DNA of 64,000 nt, from positions 40,191-104,190 of the forward strand of contig NZ_JAELXW010000018.1 in NCBI RefSeq assembly GCF_016428645.1. Reading direction: 5' to 3'. A model generated the notes under the pieces. It did no database searches. It was given only the letters and a program-made list of their open reading frames with translations, and was not told where the DNA came from. The position numbers were made by a program, and so were the translations under genes. Below, piece after piece: positions 45,260 through 54,985 of this stretch (position 1 is its first letter; each line of letters starts with the position of its first letter). The stretch is from Glycomyces salinus (GTDB taxonomy: Bacteria; Actinomycetota; Actinomycetes; Mycobacteriales; Micromonosporaceae).

Positions 45260-45338
45260 GTCCATAACTTATCGGCATGGAAAACCTCGCTGCCATGAAT
45301 TGGACTCGTGACGCCGGTCGCGTTTAGCATTGGGATTC

Positions 45339-46079
45339 GTGTCTACGGATTTGAAACCGCGCAAAGCCGCGCCGGCGAAGGCGGGCGGTCGGCCGGCCCG
45401 CTCGCCCCGCCTGCGCTCCTCGATCGGGCTGAAACTGGTCATGGCCGTCTCCGGGCTGCTGATGGTCGGCTTCATCATCGCCCACATGGCCGGGAACCTC
45501 CACGTGTTCGAAGGCCGCGAGTCGATGAACGACTACGCCCACGGCCTGCGCACCTTCGGCGAGCCGCTCATCCCGCACGAGTCGCTGCTGTGGGTGATGC
45601 GCCTGGGTCTGATCGCCGCGGTCGGCGCCCACATCTGGTCCTCGGTCGTGCTCACCCGCCGCGCCCTGGCCGCCCGCCCGGTCAGGTACGCCTCCAAGAA
45701 ACCGGCCAAGGGCGAATCGCGGCACGCGGCGGCCACCATGCGCTGGGGCGCGGCCGTGATCGTGCTGTTCGTGACCTGGCACCTGCTGGACCTGACCTTC
45801 CGGACGGTCAACCCGGTCAAAGAGGTCCCCGACGCCTACGGCGCGGTCGTGGCCGCTTTCGCGCCCGAGCGGTGGCCGGTCACCGTCTTCTACCTCCTGG
45901 CCCTGGTCGCCCTGGGCTTCCACCTGCGGCACGGCATCTGGTCGGCCGTGCAGACCATCGCCGGACCGGACACGCGCTGGAGGGCCCGCTGGCAGGCGGC
46001 GGCCCTGGGGGTGTCGGTCATCGTCGTGGCCGGGTTCGCCGTGGTGCCCCTGGCCGTCTCCTTCGGATTGGTGAACTGA
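45339..46079 (+). CDS. sdhC: Succinate dehydrogenase cytochrome b subunit
   Basis: A 246-residue di-heme cytochrome b558-type subunit with five membrane helices, the kind used with menaquinone. Candidate heme-ligand histidines are in [30 protein letters not shown] and GFHLRHGIW. No SdhD is present, as expected for the single-subunit anchor. GTG 45339 follows TAGCAT, a TANNNT box, by 8 nt; a TTG three codons earlier is the alternative. First gene of sdhCAB, one base before sdhA. Codon usage returns to C-ended here. Confidence 0.92.
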   Translation: MSTDLKPRKAAPAKAGGRPARSPRLRSSIGLKLVMAVSGLLMVGFIIAHMAGNLHVFEGRESMNDYAHGLRTFGEPLIPHESLLWVMRLGLIAAVGAHIWSSVVLTRRALAARPVRYASKKPAKGESRHAAATMRWGAAVIVLFVTWHLLDLTFRTVNPVKEVPDAYGAVVAAFAPERWPVTVFYLLALVALGFHLRHGIWSAVQTIAGPDTRWRARWQAAALGVSVIVVAGFAVVPLAVSFGLVN

Positions 46080-46080
46080 C

Positions 46081-48017
<1,937 letters not shown>

Positions 48018-48021
<4 letters not shown>

Positions 48022-48764
48022 AACTCAAGCTGCGAATCTGGCGTCAGAGCGGCGCCGAAGCCAAGGGCAGGATGGTCGAGTACATCGTCGACGGCATCTC
48101 CGAAGACGCCTCCTTCCTGGAGATGCTCGACGTGCTCAACGAGCAGCTCATCGCCGAGGGCGCCGACCCGGTCGCGTTCGACCACGACTGCCGTGAGGGC
48201 ATCTGCGGGGCCTGCTCGCTGGTGATCGACGGCCAGGCGCACGGGCCGCAGGCGGCGACCACGACCTGCCAGCTGCACATGCGCAAGTACCGCGACGGCG
48301 ACGTGATCGACGTCGAGCCGTGGCGGGCCGGGGCGTTCCCGGTCATCAAGGACCTGGTGGTCGACCGGACCGCGTTCGACCGGATCATCGCCGCCGGCGG
48401 CTACATCTCGGCCCCGACCGGGACCGCCCCGGACGCGCACGCGACCCCGGTGGCGAAGCAGGACGCCGACGCGGCCTTCGCCGCGGCCGCCTGCATCGGC
48501 TGCGGGGCGTGCGTGGCGGCCTGCCCGAACGGGTCCGGGATGCTGTTCATGGCCGCCAAAGTGGCGCACCTGGCGCGGATGCCGCAGGGCCAGCCCGAGC
48601 GGCACACCCGCGTCCTCGGCATGGTCGCCGAGCACGACGCGTCCGGCTTCGGCGGCTGCACCAACACCGGCGAGTGCTCGGCCGCGTGCCCCAAGGAGAT
48701 CGGGCTCGACGTGATCGGGCAGTTGAACCGGGACTTCCGCAAGGCCGCCGCCAAGGCCGCCTGA
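48018..48764 (+). CDS. sdhB: Succinate dehydrogenase iron-sulfur subunit
   Basis: A 248-residue subunit with three clusters: [2Fe-2S] in [10 protein letters not shown]...C, and [12 protein letters not shown] plus [12 protein letters not shown] for the [4Fe-4S] and [3Fe-4S] clusters. It passes electrons from SdhA to the membrane heme subunit. GTG 48018 overlaps the sdhA stop as GTGA. A strong hairpin 13 bp downstream ends the operon. Confidence 0.96.
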
Positions 48765-48776
48765 TCATCACCGCCG

Positions 48777-48809
48777 CGGCCGGGCCCAAGCGATGCTTGG
48801 GCCCGGCCG
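48777..48809 (+). terminator. Terminator of the sdhCAB operon
   Basis: A perfect 15-bp stem (48777-48791 with 48795-48809) around a GAT loop, made of CGGCCGGGCCCAAGC and its complement. No T-run. Confidence 0.85.
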
Positions 48810-48842
48810 TTCGCGTGTGAGGCGCATCGCCCCGAATCGGGG

Positions 48843-48873
48843 TTGCCGTTGACGTAGCGTCAGCTTCTAACGT
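48843..48873 (+). promoter_or_regulatory. MerR-type promoter with 19-bp spacer and internal dyad
   Basis: TTGCCG (-35, 48843-48848) and TAACGT (-10, 48868-48873) are 19 bp apart, and the spacer holds the inverted repeat TGACG-TAG-CGTCA (48850-48862). This overlong spacer with a dyad is the hallmark of promoters untwisted by MerR activators and suits autoregulation by the next gene. Confidence 0.8.
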
Positions 48874-50839
48874 CGAGGGCACATCGACGAGCAAGGGAGT
48901 CCCGATGCGCACCTGGTCGACCGCCGAAGTGGTCAAGCTGGCCGGCGTCACCGCCCGCACGTTGCGGCACTACGACGCGATCGGCCTGCTGGCCCCGGCC
49001 TCGGTCGGTCACGGCGGCATCCGCCGCTACGGCCAGACCGAACTGCTGCGGCTCCAGCAGATCCTGCTGCTGCGCCGCCTCGGCCTGGGCCTGGAGACGA
49101 TCGACCAGATCCTGACCGGCGGCCTGGAGACCGTGGACGCGCTCAAACGGCACGCCGAGCAGCTGACCGACGAACGCGAACGGATCGACGCACTGGCGGC
49201 CACCGTCGATGACACCATCCGACAACTCGAAGGAGGCCGACCGATGGCACCCGAAACCTGGTTCGAAGGACTCGACGACGCCCGGCGGCGCGAATGGGAG
49301 GCCGAGGCCCGCCGCCGCTGGGGCGACGCGGCCGTCGACGCCGCAGACGCGGCGATCCGGCAGATGAGCCCGGCCGAGCGGGCCGCGATCCCGGCGAAGT
49401 TCGAACAGTTCCACCGCCGCCTGGCCGCCCTCGACAGCGAGGGCGCCGCGGCGGCCGACGAGCGGGTCCAGGCCGTCATCGCCGAGCACTACCGGTTCAT
49501 CGCCGAACTGTGGGGCACCGAGCCCACCGGCGAGGCCTACCGGGGACTGGGCGCGCTCTACTGCGACGACCCGGCGTTCCGCGAAACCTACGACGAGGTC
49601 GCCGTGGGCCTGGCCGCCTACCTGCGTGAGGCGATGGACCACTACGCCGAGGCCAACCTGGGCGAGTAAATGCCGCTGCCGGTAGTGGTCGATGTAGCGC
49701 TGGGCCACCGCCTGGTCGTGGCCGCCCGAGGCGTGCCGCAGCCGCAGCCGCTCCAGCAGCTGCTCGAGGACCCCGGCGAGGTCGGCGCCCAGCGCGGGGC
49801 TGCGGGCGGCGGTGCCGGTCAGGCACAGCATCATGCCCAGCCAGGTCGGGCCGTGGTCGCGGAAGTTCAACCGCAGGTTGCGTTCGCCTTGACGGTCGGC
49901 GGCGGTCAGCAGGTAGTGGATCTCGGTGGCCAGCCGCCAGGCGACCGGCGCGTGCGAGCTCTGCAGGAGCTCGACGGCCCCGGCCACGGCGTGGAGGGCG
50001 ACCGCGGCCAGGCCGGGGTCGCAGCGGGCCGAGATCGCCGGCGGCGCGGCGTGCGAGGCCGGGTCCGGGCACAGCCGGTCGATCAGGCTCGTGTCACCGA
50101 ACGTGCCCAGGCGGGAGGCGGCCTCGAGGGCCCCGCGCAGGCTCAACGGCCGGGCCTGTTCGGTCTCGGTCGGCCCGGTCTCGCCGAAATGTCGGGCCAG
50201 CAGCCGCCCGGCGCCTGCGGCCAGGGACTGCCGTCCGGCCGCGGCGTGCAGGCGGCAGGCCAGGGTCAGCGCCGACCGGAGGTGCTGGCGCTGGGACTCG
50301 GTCGCCTCGTTGAGCGACAGCAGCATCCGGGCGGACTGGTCGGCCGCGCCCACGGCCAGGTCCGGGTCGCCGGCGGCGGCGAGGATGCGGGCGTTGCGGG
50401 CCAGCGCGCACGCGACCTCGGCGAAGGCGTCGTGTTCTCGCTGTTCGGCGGTGCGGCTGTGGTCGTGTGCGCGGACGGCGTCGTCGGCGACGGTGGCCGC
50501 GCTGAGCAGGTGTCCGGCGCTCAGGTGGGCGTCGGCCAGGTCGAGGCCGGCCGCGGCCAGGTCCCGGGCCGGTTCGCCGAGGTCGGTGAGGTGCCGGAGC
50601 CGCTCGGCCAGGGCGGCGGCGGCGCCGGGCCGGTCTCCGGCGGCGGCGCGGGAGGCGGCGGTCTTCTCCAGCAGGTCGACCAGGTCCCGTTGCGCGTCGG
50701 GGTCGGTGCGGTAGGTCAGGTGCTCGCGGTATTCGGCGGCGGCGTGGTCGAAGGCGGCCAGGGCGGCGGCGTGGTCGCCGATGCCGGCCAGGCGGGTGCC
50801 GTCCCGCGCGGCCTTGCGGGCGCCTCGTTTGCTGGGCAT
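48860..50839 (-). CDS. Helical-repeat (TPR-like) protein; reading frame continues antisense through the MerR gene
   Basis: From ATG 50839 (GAGGAG 7 bases upstream) the first about 390 residues are an alanine-rich helical-repeat protein: AAALAAFDHAAAEYREHL and later helix pairs resemble TPR units, and WLGMMLCLTGTAARSP lies near the end. Past HYRQRHLL (about 49672) no stop occurs until 48860, so the frame runs for another 270 codons opposite the whole TipAL-like gene. That second part looks like antisense sequence, not a domain. Coordinates give the full frame; the supported part is 49672-50839. It follows the decarboxylase gene by 98 bp and may belong to the siderophore operon. Confidence 0.6.
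   Translation of the reverse strand: MPSKRGARKAARDGTRLAGIGDHAAALAAFDHAAAEYREHLTYRTDPDAQRDLVDLLEKTAASRAAAGDRPGAAAALAERLRHLTDLGEPARDLAAAGLDLADAHLSAGHLLSAATVADDAVRAHDHSRTAEQREHDAFAEVACALARNARILAAAGDPDLAVGAADQSARMLLSLNEATESQRQHLRSALTLACRLHAAAGRQSLAAGAGRLLARHFGETGPTETEQARPLSLRGALEAASRLGTFGDTSLIDRLCPDPASHAAPPAISARCDPGLAAVALHAVAGAVELLQSSHAPVAWRLATEIHYLLTAADRQGERNLRLNFRDHGPTWLGMMLCLTGTAARSPALGADLAGVLEQLLERLRLRHASGGHDQAVAQRYIDHYRQRHLLAQVGLGVVVHRLTQVGGQAHGDLVVGFAERRVVAVERAQSPVGLAGGLGAPQFGDEPVVLGDDGLDPLVGRRGALAVEGGQAAVELFELRRDRGPLGRAHLPDRRVCGVDGRVAPAAAGLGLPFAPPGVVESFEPGFGCHRSASFELSDGVIDGGRQCVDPFAFVGQLLGVPFERVHGLQAAGQDLVDRLQAQAEAAQQQDLLEPQQFGLAVAADAAVTDRGRGQQADRVVVPQRAGGDAGQLDHFGGRPGAHRDSLARRCALDVRS
48905..49669 (+). 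CDS. MerR-family regulator with TipAS drug-recognition domain
   Basis: A 254-residue TipAL-like activator. N-terminal HTH: TWSTAEVVKLAGVTARTLRHYDAIGLLAP, then the wing GGIRRYGQTELLRLQQILLLRRLGLGL and a dimerising coiled coil (80-115). The C-terminal globin-like TipAS domain (about 118-250) includes FEQFHRRLAALDSEG and AEHYRFIAELWG; in Streptomyces it binds thiopeptide antibiotics covalently through a cysteine. Here a cysteine occurs in ALYCDDPAF, as in TipAS. ATG 48905 follows AAGGGAG. Its promoter looks autoregulated. The drug ligand is unknown. Confidence 0.92.
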   Translation: MRTWSTAEVVKLAGVTARTLRHYDAIGLLAPASVGHGGIRRYGQTELLRLQQILLLRRLGLGLETIDQILTGGLETVDALKRHAEQLTDERERIDALAATVDDTIRQLEGGRPMAPETWFEGLDDARRREWEAEARRRWGDAAVDAADAAIRQMSPAERAAIPAKFEQFHRRLAALDSEGAAAADERVQAVIAEHYRFIAELWGTEPTGEAYRGLGALYCDDPAFRETYDEVAVGLAAYLREAMDHYAEANLGE

Positions 50840-50937
50840 GGCGGCTCCTCGTGGGAGGGGATCAGAGGGCGTGGCGGTGCGTGTGCGGTCGCGCCGCCGG
50901 TTGCCGGAGTCCTCATGGTAATCGCCGTCCCGGCGAT

Positions 50938-52086
50938 TCAATAGGGCCCGTCGAGGGTGATCTGGAGGGGCCGGGGGTGGGCCAGGAACCGGTCGTGGGA
51001 GATCTCCCAGCCGTAGGCGCCGGCGCCGGCGAACAGGAGCCGGTCGCCGACGGCCGCCGAGGCGACGTGTCGGCCGGTGTTGAGGACGTCGCGGGGGGTG
51101 CACAGTTCGCCGCAGACGCGCAGGTCGACCTCGTCGAGGCGGGGCCGGGGCCAGGGGTGGGGCCAGGTGTCGGTGGCGATGAGGGTGAACGGGTGGGCGT
51201 AGCCCCAGGCGGCCGGGAGCCTGAAGTGGTGGGTGCCGCCGCGGACGACGGCGATGGCCTGGCCGTCGACGGTTTTGAGGTCGGTGATCTCGGTCAGGTA
51301 GGTCCCGGCCGGGGCCGCCAGGTAGCGGCCGGGTTCGACGGCCAGTTCGATGCCGTCGTGGTCGAGGCGGGCCAGCAGGTCGGCGAGCAGGTCGAGGTCG
51401 ATCACCTGGCCGCGGGGGTCGGCGCCGAGGCCGCCGCCGACGTTGACGTAGCGCAGGTCGACGCCGGAGGCGGCGGCCGCTTCGCGGGCCCAGTCGAGGC
51501 CGCCGGCGACGTGGGCGGCGTAGGCGGCCGCGTCCAGGCAGTTGGAGACGGCGTGGAGGTGGAAGCCGACCACGTTCAGGCCGAGGCGGCGGGCGGTCTC
51601 GGCGGTTTCGGGCACGTCGTCGGCGGCGATGCCGAACGGGGTGGCCGGGCCGGTCATGCGGTGGCTGCCGGGCAGGGCCGGGCCGCGGTTGACTCGGAGG
51701 GCGACCGGGCCGGTGTAGGCGGCCTCGGCCAGGCGGTGGAGTTCGGTGGCCGATTCGGCGTGGACGAGGATCCGGTCGGGGAATTCGGCGGCCAGGTTGC
51801 ATTCGGCGGCGGTCTTGGCCGGTCCGGACAGGGCGATGCGGTCGGCTCCGGCGTCGATGGCCGCGGCCGCCTCGCCGGCCGAGGCGCATTCGATGCCGTC
51901 GCAGGCGTCGACGGCCGCGGCCAGCACGGCCGGGTTGGCGCAGGCTTTCATCGCGTACAGGACCGTGGCGGTCGGGAGCGCGGCGGCCACGGCGCGGGCC
52001 CGTTCGCGCAGGGCGTCCGGTTCCCAGATCCAGGCGCAGGCCGGGGACGGCAGTGAGGCGGCCAGGTCTTCGATGGTGTCGTTCAC
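50938..52086 (-). CDS. Type III PLP-dependent decarboxylase (siderophore-type)
   Basis: A 382-residue alanine-racemase-fold decarboxylase related to diaminopimelate/ornithine decarboxylases and to SbnH and PvsE of siderophore pathways. The PLP lysine is in LYAMKACANPAVL (about residue 47). GFHLHAVSNCLD, NVGGGLGAD and EPGRYLAAPAGT bind the phosphate and active site, and CGELCTPRDVL holds the catalytic cysteine of the C-terminal domain. The GTG start overlaps the upstream synthetase's stop by 4 bases. It probably decarboxylates an amino-acid-citrate intermediate during siderophore assembly; the substrate is not known. Confidence 0.88.
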   Translation of the reverse strand: MNDTIEDLAASLPSPACAWIWEPDALRERARAVAAALPTATVLYAMKACANPAVLAAAVDACDGIECASAGEAAAAIDAGADRIALSGPAKTAAECNLAAEFPDRILVHAESATELHRLAEAAYTGPVALRVNRGPALPGSHRMTGPATPFGIAADDVPETAETARRLGLNVVGFHLHAVSNCLDAAAYAAHVAGGLDWAREAAAASGVDLRYVNVGGGLGADPRGQVIDLDLLADLLARLDHDGIELAVEPGRYLAAPAGTYLTEITDLKTVDGQAIAVVRGGTHHFRLPAAWGYAHPFTLIATDTWPHPWPRPRLDEVDLRVCGELCTPRDVLNTGRHVASAAVGDRLLFAGAGAYGWEISHDRFLAHPRPLQITLDGPY

Positions 52087-53603
52087 GGGCGTCTCCGGTG
52101 CATCGGGTTGTCCACGGTCGCGGTGATGTCGGTGCCGGGGTGCAGTCGCATGGTCAGCAGGGCCTTGGTGGGCACGGTCGCGGCCAGGTAGGTGTCGCGG
52201 TCGGCCTCGGGCAGGTCGAGGGAGGCTATCAGGTCGGCCAGGTCGGACCAGAATGCGGCCGCTTGGAGGTCGCAGTCGCGTTCGAGGGCGGTGACGAGGG
52301 CGGCCAGGTGGTTCTGGAAGAGGGTGTAGCCGATCTTGGTGCGGACGGCGTCGAGGCCGCCGGCGTTGACCGGGGAACCGGGGGGCAGGTCGATGCCGGT
52401 GGTGGGGGTGTGGATGCGGGCGCCGCCCAGGTCGCGGATGAGGGCTCGGACGGGTCGGGGGCCGTCGAGGGCGATCAGGCTGTTCTGGAGGTGGGCTTCG
52501 AGGCCGATGCCGGCGGCGGCCAGCGCGAGCAGGGGCGGGGTGAACAGGGTCGCGTAGGTGCGGATCCACGCTTCGGGGTCGCCGTGCCAGGTGGCGTATT
52601 CGGCGGCCAGGCTCTGGCCGGTGACCGGGGAGGTCGCGGCCAGGGCGGTGGCCGGGACGCAGGCGGTGCCGGGCGGGGTCGGGTCGGCCAGGGGGGTGCG
52701 GGCGATGGCGGTGAGGTCGCGGGAGCCGGGCAGCCAGGCTCCGGCGGTGTCGCGGACGAAGCCGATCGAGGCGGCGGCGTCGAGGTCGGCCAGGTGTGCG
52801 TGGAGGACCGGTGCGAGTGCGGCGGTGGTGGGGGAGATGTCGCGGCGGGTGGAGGTGATGTGGATGCCGAGGGCGAGTTTGAGGAATCCGGGTGTTTCGT
52901 GTCCGGCGAGGGTGCGGATCGAGGCGGTGGGCCAGGCCGGGACGGTCTGTGGCAGCAGGCGCAGGCGGCCGGTGGTGAACAGGTCGCGGTGGCCGGGCAG
53001 GATGCGGTGTTCGAGCTGCCAGGGGTGGGCCGGTACGACCGGGTCGGGCAGGTCGAGTGCGGCCAGCATCGGGTGGTCGCGCAGGTCTTGGCCGGAGTGG
53101 GACAGGACGCGGCCGGTGTCGGCGATCAGGCGGATGCCGATCGGGGTGGGGGTCTCGGCGTCGTAGCGGTCGAAGTCGGCCGCCCGCCAGCCGAGGCGGG
53201 TGCGGGCCAGGGGGTGCAGGAGGTGGCCTTCGGTGGCGAGGGTCTCGAGGGCGCGGGCGGTCCGGTCGGGGGTGGCGGTGCAGCGGGCGACCAGTTCGGC
53301 GAGGGTGGTCTCGCCGGCGCGGGCGGCGAGGGCGGCCAGGTGGCGGGCTCGGCGTTCGGCGCGGGGTGCGGCGATGCGGGCGCCGAGATCGGCGGAGTCG
53401 TATTCGGCGGCCAGGTGGGGTGGGGCGGGGGCGCCGAGGATCGTCTCGAGGGTCTCGATCGGGTCCTGTCGGGGGGCTTTGGTGATCTCGATCTGGTTGA
53501 AGGCCCGTTCGGTGCCGTCGAAGCCGATGCGTTCGCCGCTGTCGCGCAGGCCGGCGAGGTTTTCGCGCCAGGCGGCGGCCAGGGTCGCCTCGGTGAGGTT
53601 CAC
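52083..53603 (-). CDS. NIS siderophore synthetase (IucA/IucC family) 2
   Basis: A 506-residue NRPS-independent siderophore synthetase that joins a carboxylate (citrate or derivative) to an amine using ATP. Family motifs: HLLHPLARTRLGW, VPAHPWQLEH, SIRTL, FLKLALGIHITSTRRD, EAHLQNSLI and IRDLGGARI. The basic residue in the HP-x-x-R block and HLQN are ATP/citrate contacts. GTG 53603 overlaps the upstream gene's stop. Coupled on both sides, so the synthetases and decarboxylase are a single translational unit. It is shorter than the usual 580-620 residues. Confidence 0.9.
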   Translation of the reverse strand: MNLTEATLAAAWRENLAGLRDSGERIGFDGTERAFNQIEITKAPRQDPIETLETILGAPAPPHLAAEYDSADLGARIAAPRAERRARHLAALAARAGETTLAELVARCTATPDRTARALETLATEGHLLHPLARTRLGWRAADFDRYDAETPTPIGIRLIADTGRVLSHSGQDLRDHPMLAALDLPDPVVPAHPWQLEHRILPGHRDLFTTGRLRLLPQTVPAWPTASIRTLAGHETPGFLKLALGIHITSTRRDISPTTAALAPVLHAHLADLDAAASIGFVRDTAGAWLPGSRDLTAIARTPLADPTPPGTACVPATALAATSPVTGQSLAAEYATWHGDPEAWIRTYATLFTPPLLALAAAGIGLEAHLQNSLIALDGPRPVRALIRDLGGARIHTPTTGIDLPPGSPVNAGGLDAVRTKIGYTLFQNHLAALVTALERDCDLQAAAFWSDLADLIASLDLPEADRDTYLAATVPTKALLTMRLHPGTDITATVDNPMHRRRP

Positions 53604-54937
53604 GTGTCCGCCAGCGGGTTGTCGATGCGGGTCCAGATGTCGTCGGTGGGGCGGTCGGCCAGGCGCATGGCGGTGGTGGCCTTGATCGGCCAGGGCTGTT
53701 CGAGTGCGGTCCGGCCGATCTGTCCGGTGTCGGCGATGGCGTTGGCGAGGGTCTTCCACCAGCGGCCGGGGTCGGTGCCGGTCCAGGCGGCGAGGGCGTC
53801 GACGAGGGCGGCCAGGGTGGTCGGGAAGAGGGCGGCGAGGAGTTTGCGGGCGCGTTCGTCGGCGTCGGGGCAGGGCGGGTCTCCGGTCAGGCCGGGTGCG
53901 AAGTCCGGTGGTAGGCGGACGCCGCCGAAGTCGCGGTAGACCAGGCCGGTGGGGCGGTCGCCGTCGAAGGCGACCAGGAGGTTCTGGCCGTGGGCTTCGA
54001 GGGCGACGCCGGTGGTCTCGAACAGGCGCAGGACGCCGGTGAGGGTGTGGGCCAGGGCCGCCCACCAGGGTTCGAGGTCGTCGCCGGCGAGGGCGGCGGC
54101 GAGGGGGCGTCCGGTTGCCGGGCAGGGTTCGGCGAGGGCGGCCAGGGGGATGGTGCGGTCGAGGCCGAGGCTGTGGGGGGCGGGGCGGATGATCGCCGAC
54201 AGGGCCGGTATCGGTTCGCCTGCGGGGTCGAGGGCTTGGGTGGCGGCTTCGGGCAGGACGGTGATGCCGCATGCGGCCGCCGGGCGCCGCAGGTGCCGGG
54301 CGAGGATGGGGCCGTTGGCGGCCGCGGCGTCCGAGACGTGCCGGACCGCTGAGGTCAGTTGGAGGTCGACGGCGCATTTGATGTGGTCGGGCCCGGTGGA
54401 GACGGTGCGCAGGCTCATCAGGGGGGCGGCGTCGCGGTGGAGGTGGGCCGGGCCGGTCAGGCCGTGTCGTTCGGCCTGCCAGGGGTGGACCGGCAGCCGG
54501 GCGCCGGAGGGCCGCCTGCCGCGGGTGCGGGTCGGTGCGAGGTCGTAGGCGGGCAGGTCGATGCGTGGCCGGTGTTCGGGGGCGAAGGCGCGGATCTGGT
54601 CGGCGGTGAGGTCGCCGCGGGAGCGGGCGAGGGGGTGGGTGGGGTGGCCGAGGGTCACGGCCTGCTCGAACCAGACGATCGGGTCGGGGTGTGCGGCAGC
54701 GGCGGCGGCCCACAGGTCGTCCGGGTGGGGGCGGGCGGCTTCGAGGGCCAGTGCGGTGCCGGCCACGGCGGCGGTGATTTCGCGGGTGAAGCGTCCGGCG
54801 TGGGCCGAGCCGGCGCTGACGGTCGCAGCGGCCTGCGCGGCGGTGGCGCCGGGCTCGGGTGCCGGGAGTCGTTCGCGGTCGGCGGCGAGGCGGAGGCGGT
54901 CGGCGACGATCCGGTCGGCCTGGCGCGTGGCGTTCAT
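53600..54937 (-). CDS. NIS siderophore synthetase (IucA/IucC family) 1, short form
   Basis: A 445-residue synthetase with all ATP-pocket motifs: GHPTHPLARSRGDL, LPVHPWQ, LMSLRTV, KCAVDLQLTSAVRHVS, EAHGQNLLV and VYRDFGGVRL. It lacks roughly 100 residues found at the N-terminus of typical IucA/IucC proteins; the first 80 residues here are alanine-rich and poorly conserved. ATG 54937 was taken because of a TACAGT -10 box 8 nt upstream. First gene of the siderophore operon. Its partner at 52083 is a different subtype, so the two probably make successive condensations. Confidence 0.88.
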   Translation of the reverse strand: MNATRQADRIVADRLRLAADRERLPAPEPGATAAQAAATVSAGSAHAGRFTREITAAVAGTALALEAARPHPDDLWAAAAAAHPDPIVWFEQAVTLGHPTHPLARSRGDLTADQIRAFAPEHRPRIDLPAYDLAPTRTRGRRPSGARLPVHPWQAERHGLTGPAHLHRDAAPLMSLRTVSTGPDHIKCAVDLQLTSAVRHVSDAAAANGPILARHLRRPAAACGITVLPEAATQALDPAGEPIPALSAIIRPAPHSLGLDRTIPLAALAEPCPATGRPLAAALAGDDLEPWWAALAHTLTGVLRLFETTGVALEAHGQNLLVAFDGDRPTGLVYRDFGGVRLPPDFAPGLTGDPPCPDADERARKLLAALFPTTLAALVDALAAWTGTDPGRWWKTLANAIADTGQIGRTALEQPWPIKATTAMRLADRPTDDIWTRIDNPLADT

Positions 54938-54943
54938 TGCATT

Positions 54944-54959
54944 GCACTGTACTCAGTGC
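54944..54959. promoter_or_regulatory. Palindromic operator over the -10 box of the siderophore operon
   Basis: GCACTG-TACT-CAGTGC is a perfect 6-4-6 inverted repeat. Read on the minus strand it contains TACAGT (54946-54951), the likely -10 box for the leaderless synthetase gene, so a bound repressor would occlude the promoter. It does not match the known IdeR/DtxR iron box. Confidence 0.6.
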
Positions 54960-54985
54960 CGGTCGGCTCGTCCTGGTGGTTTCGG

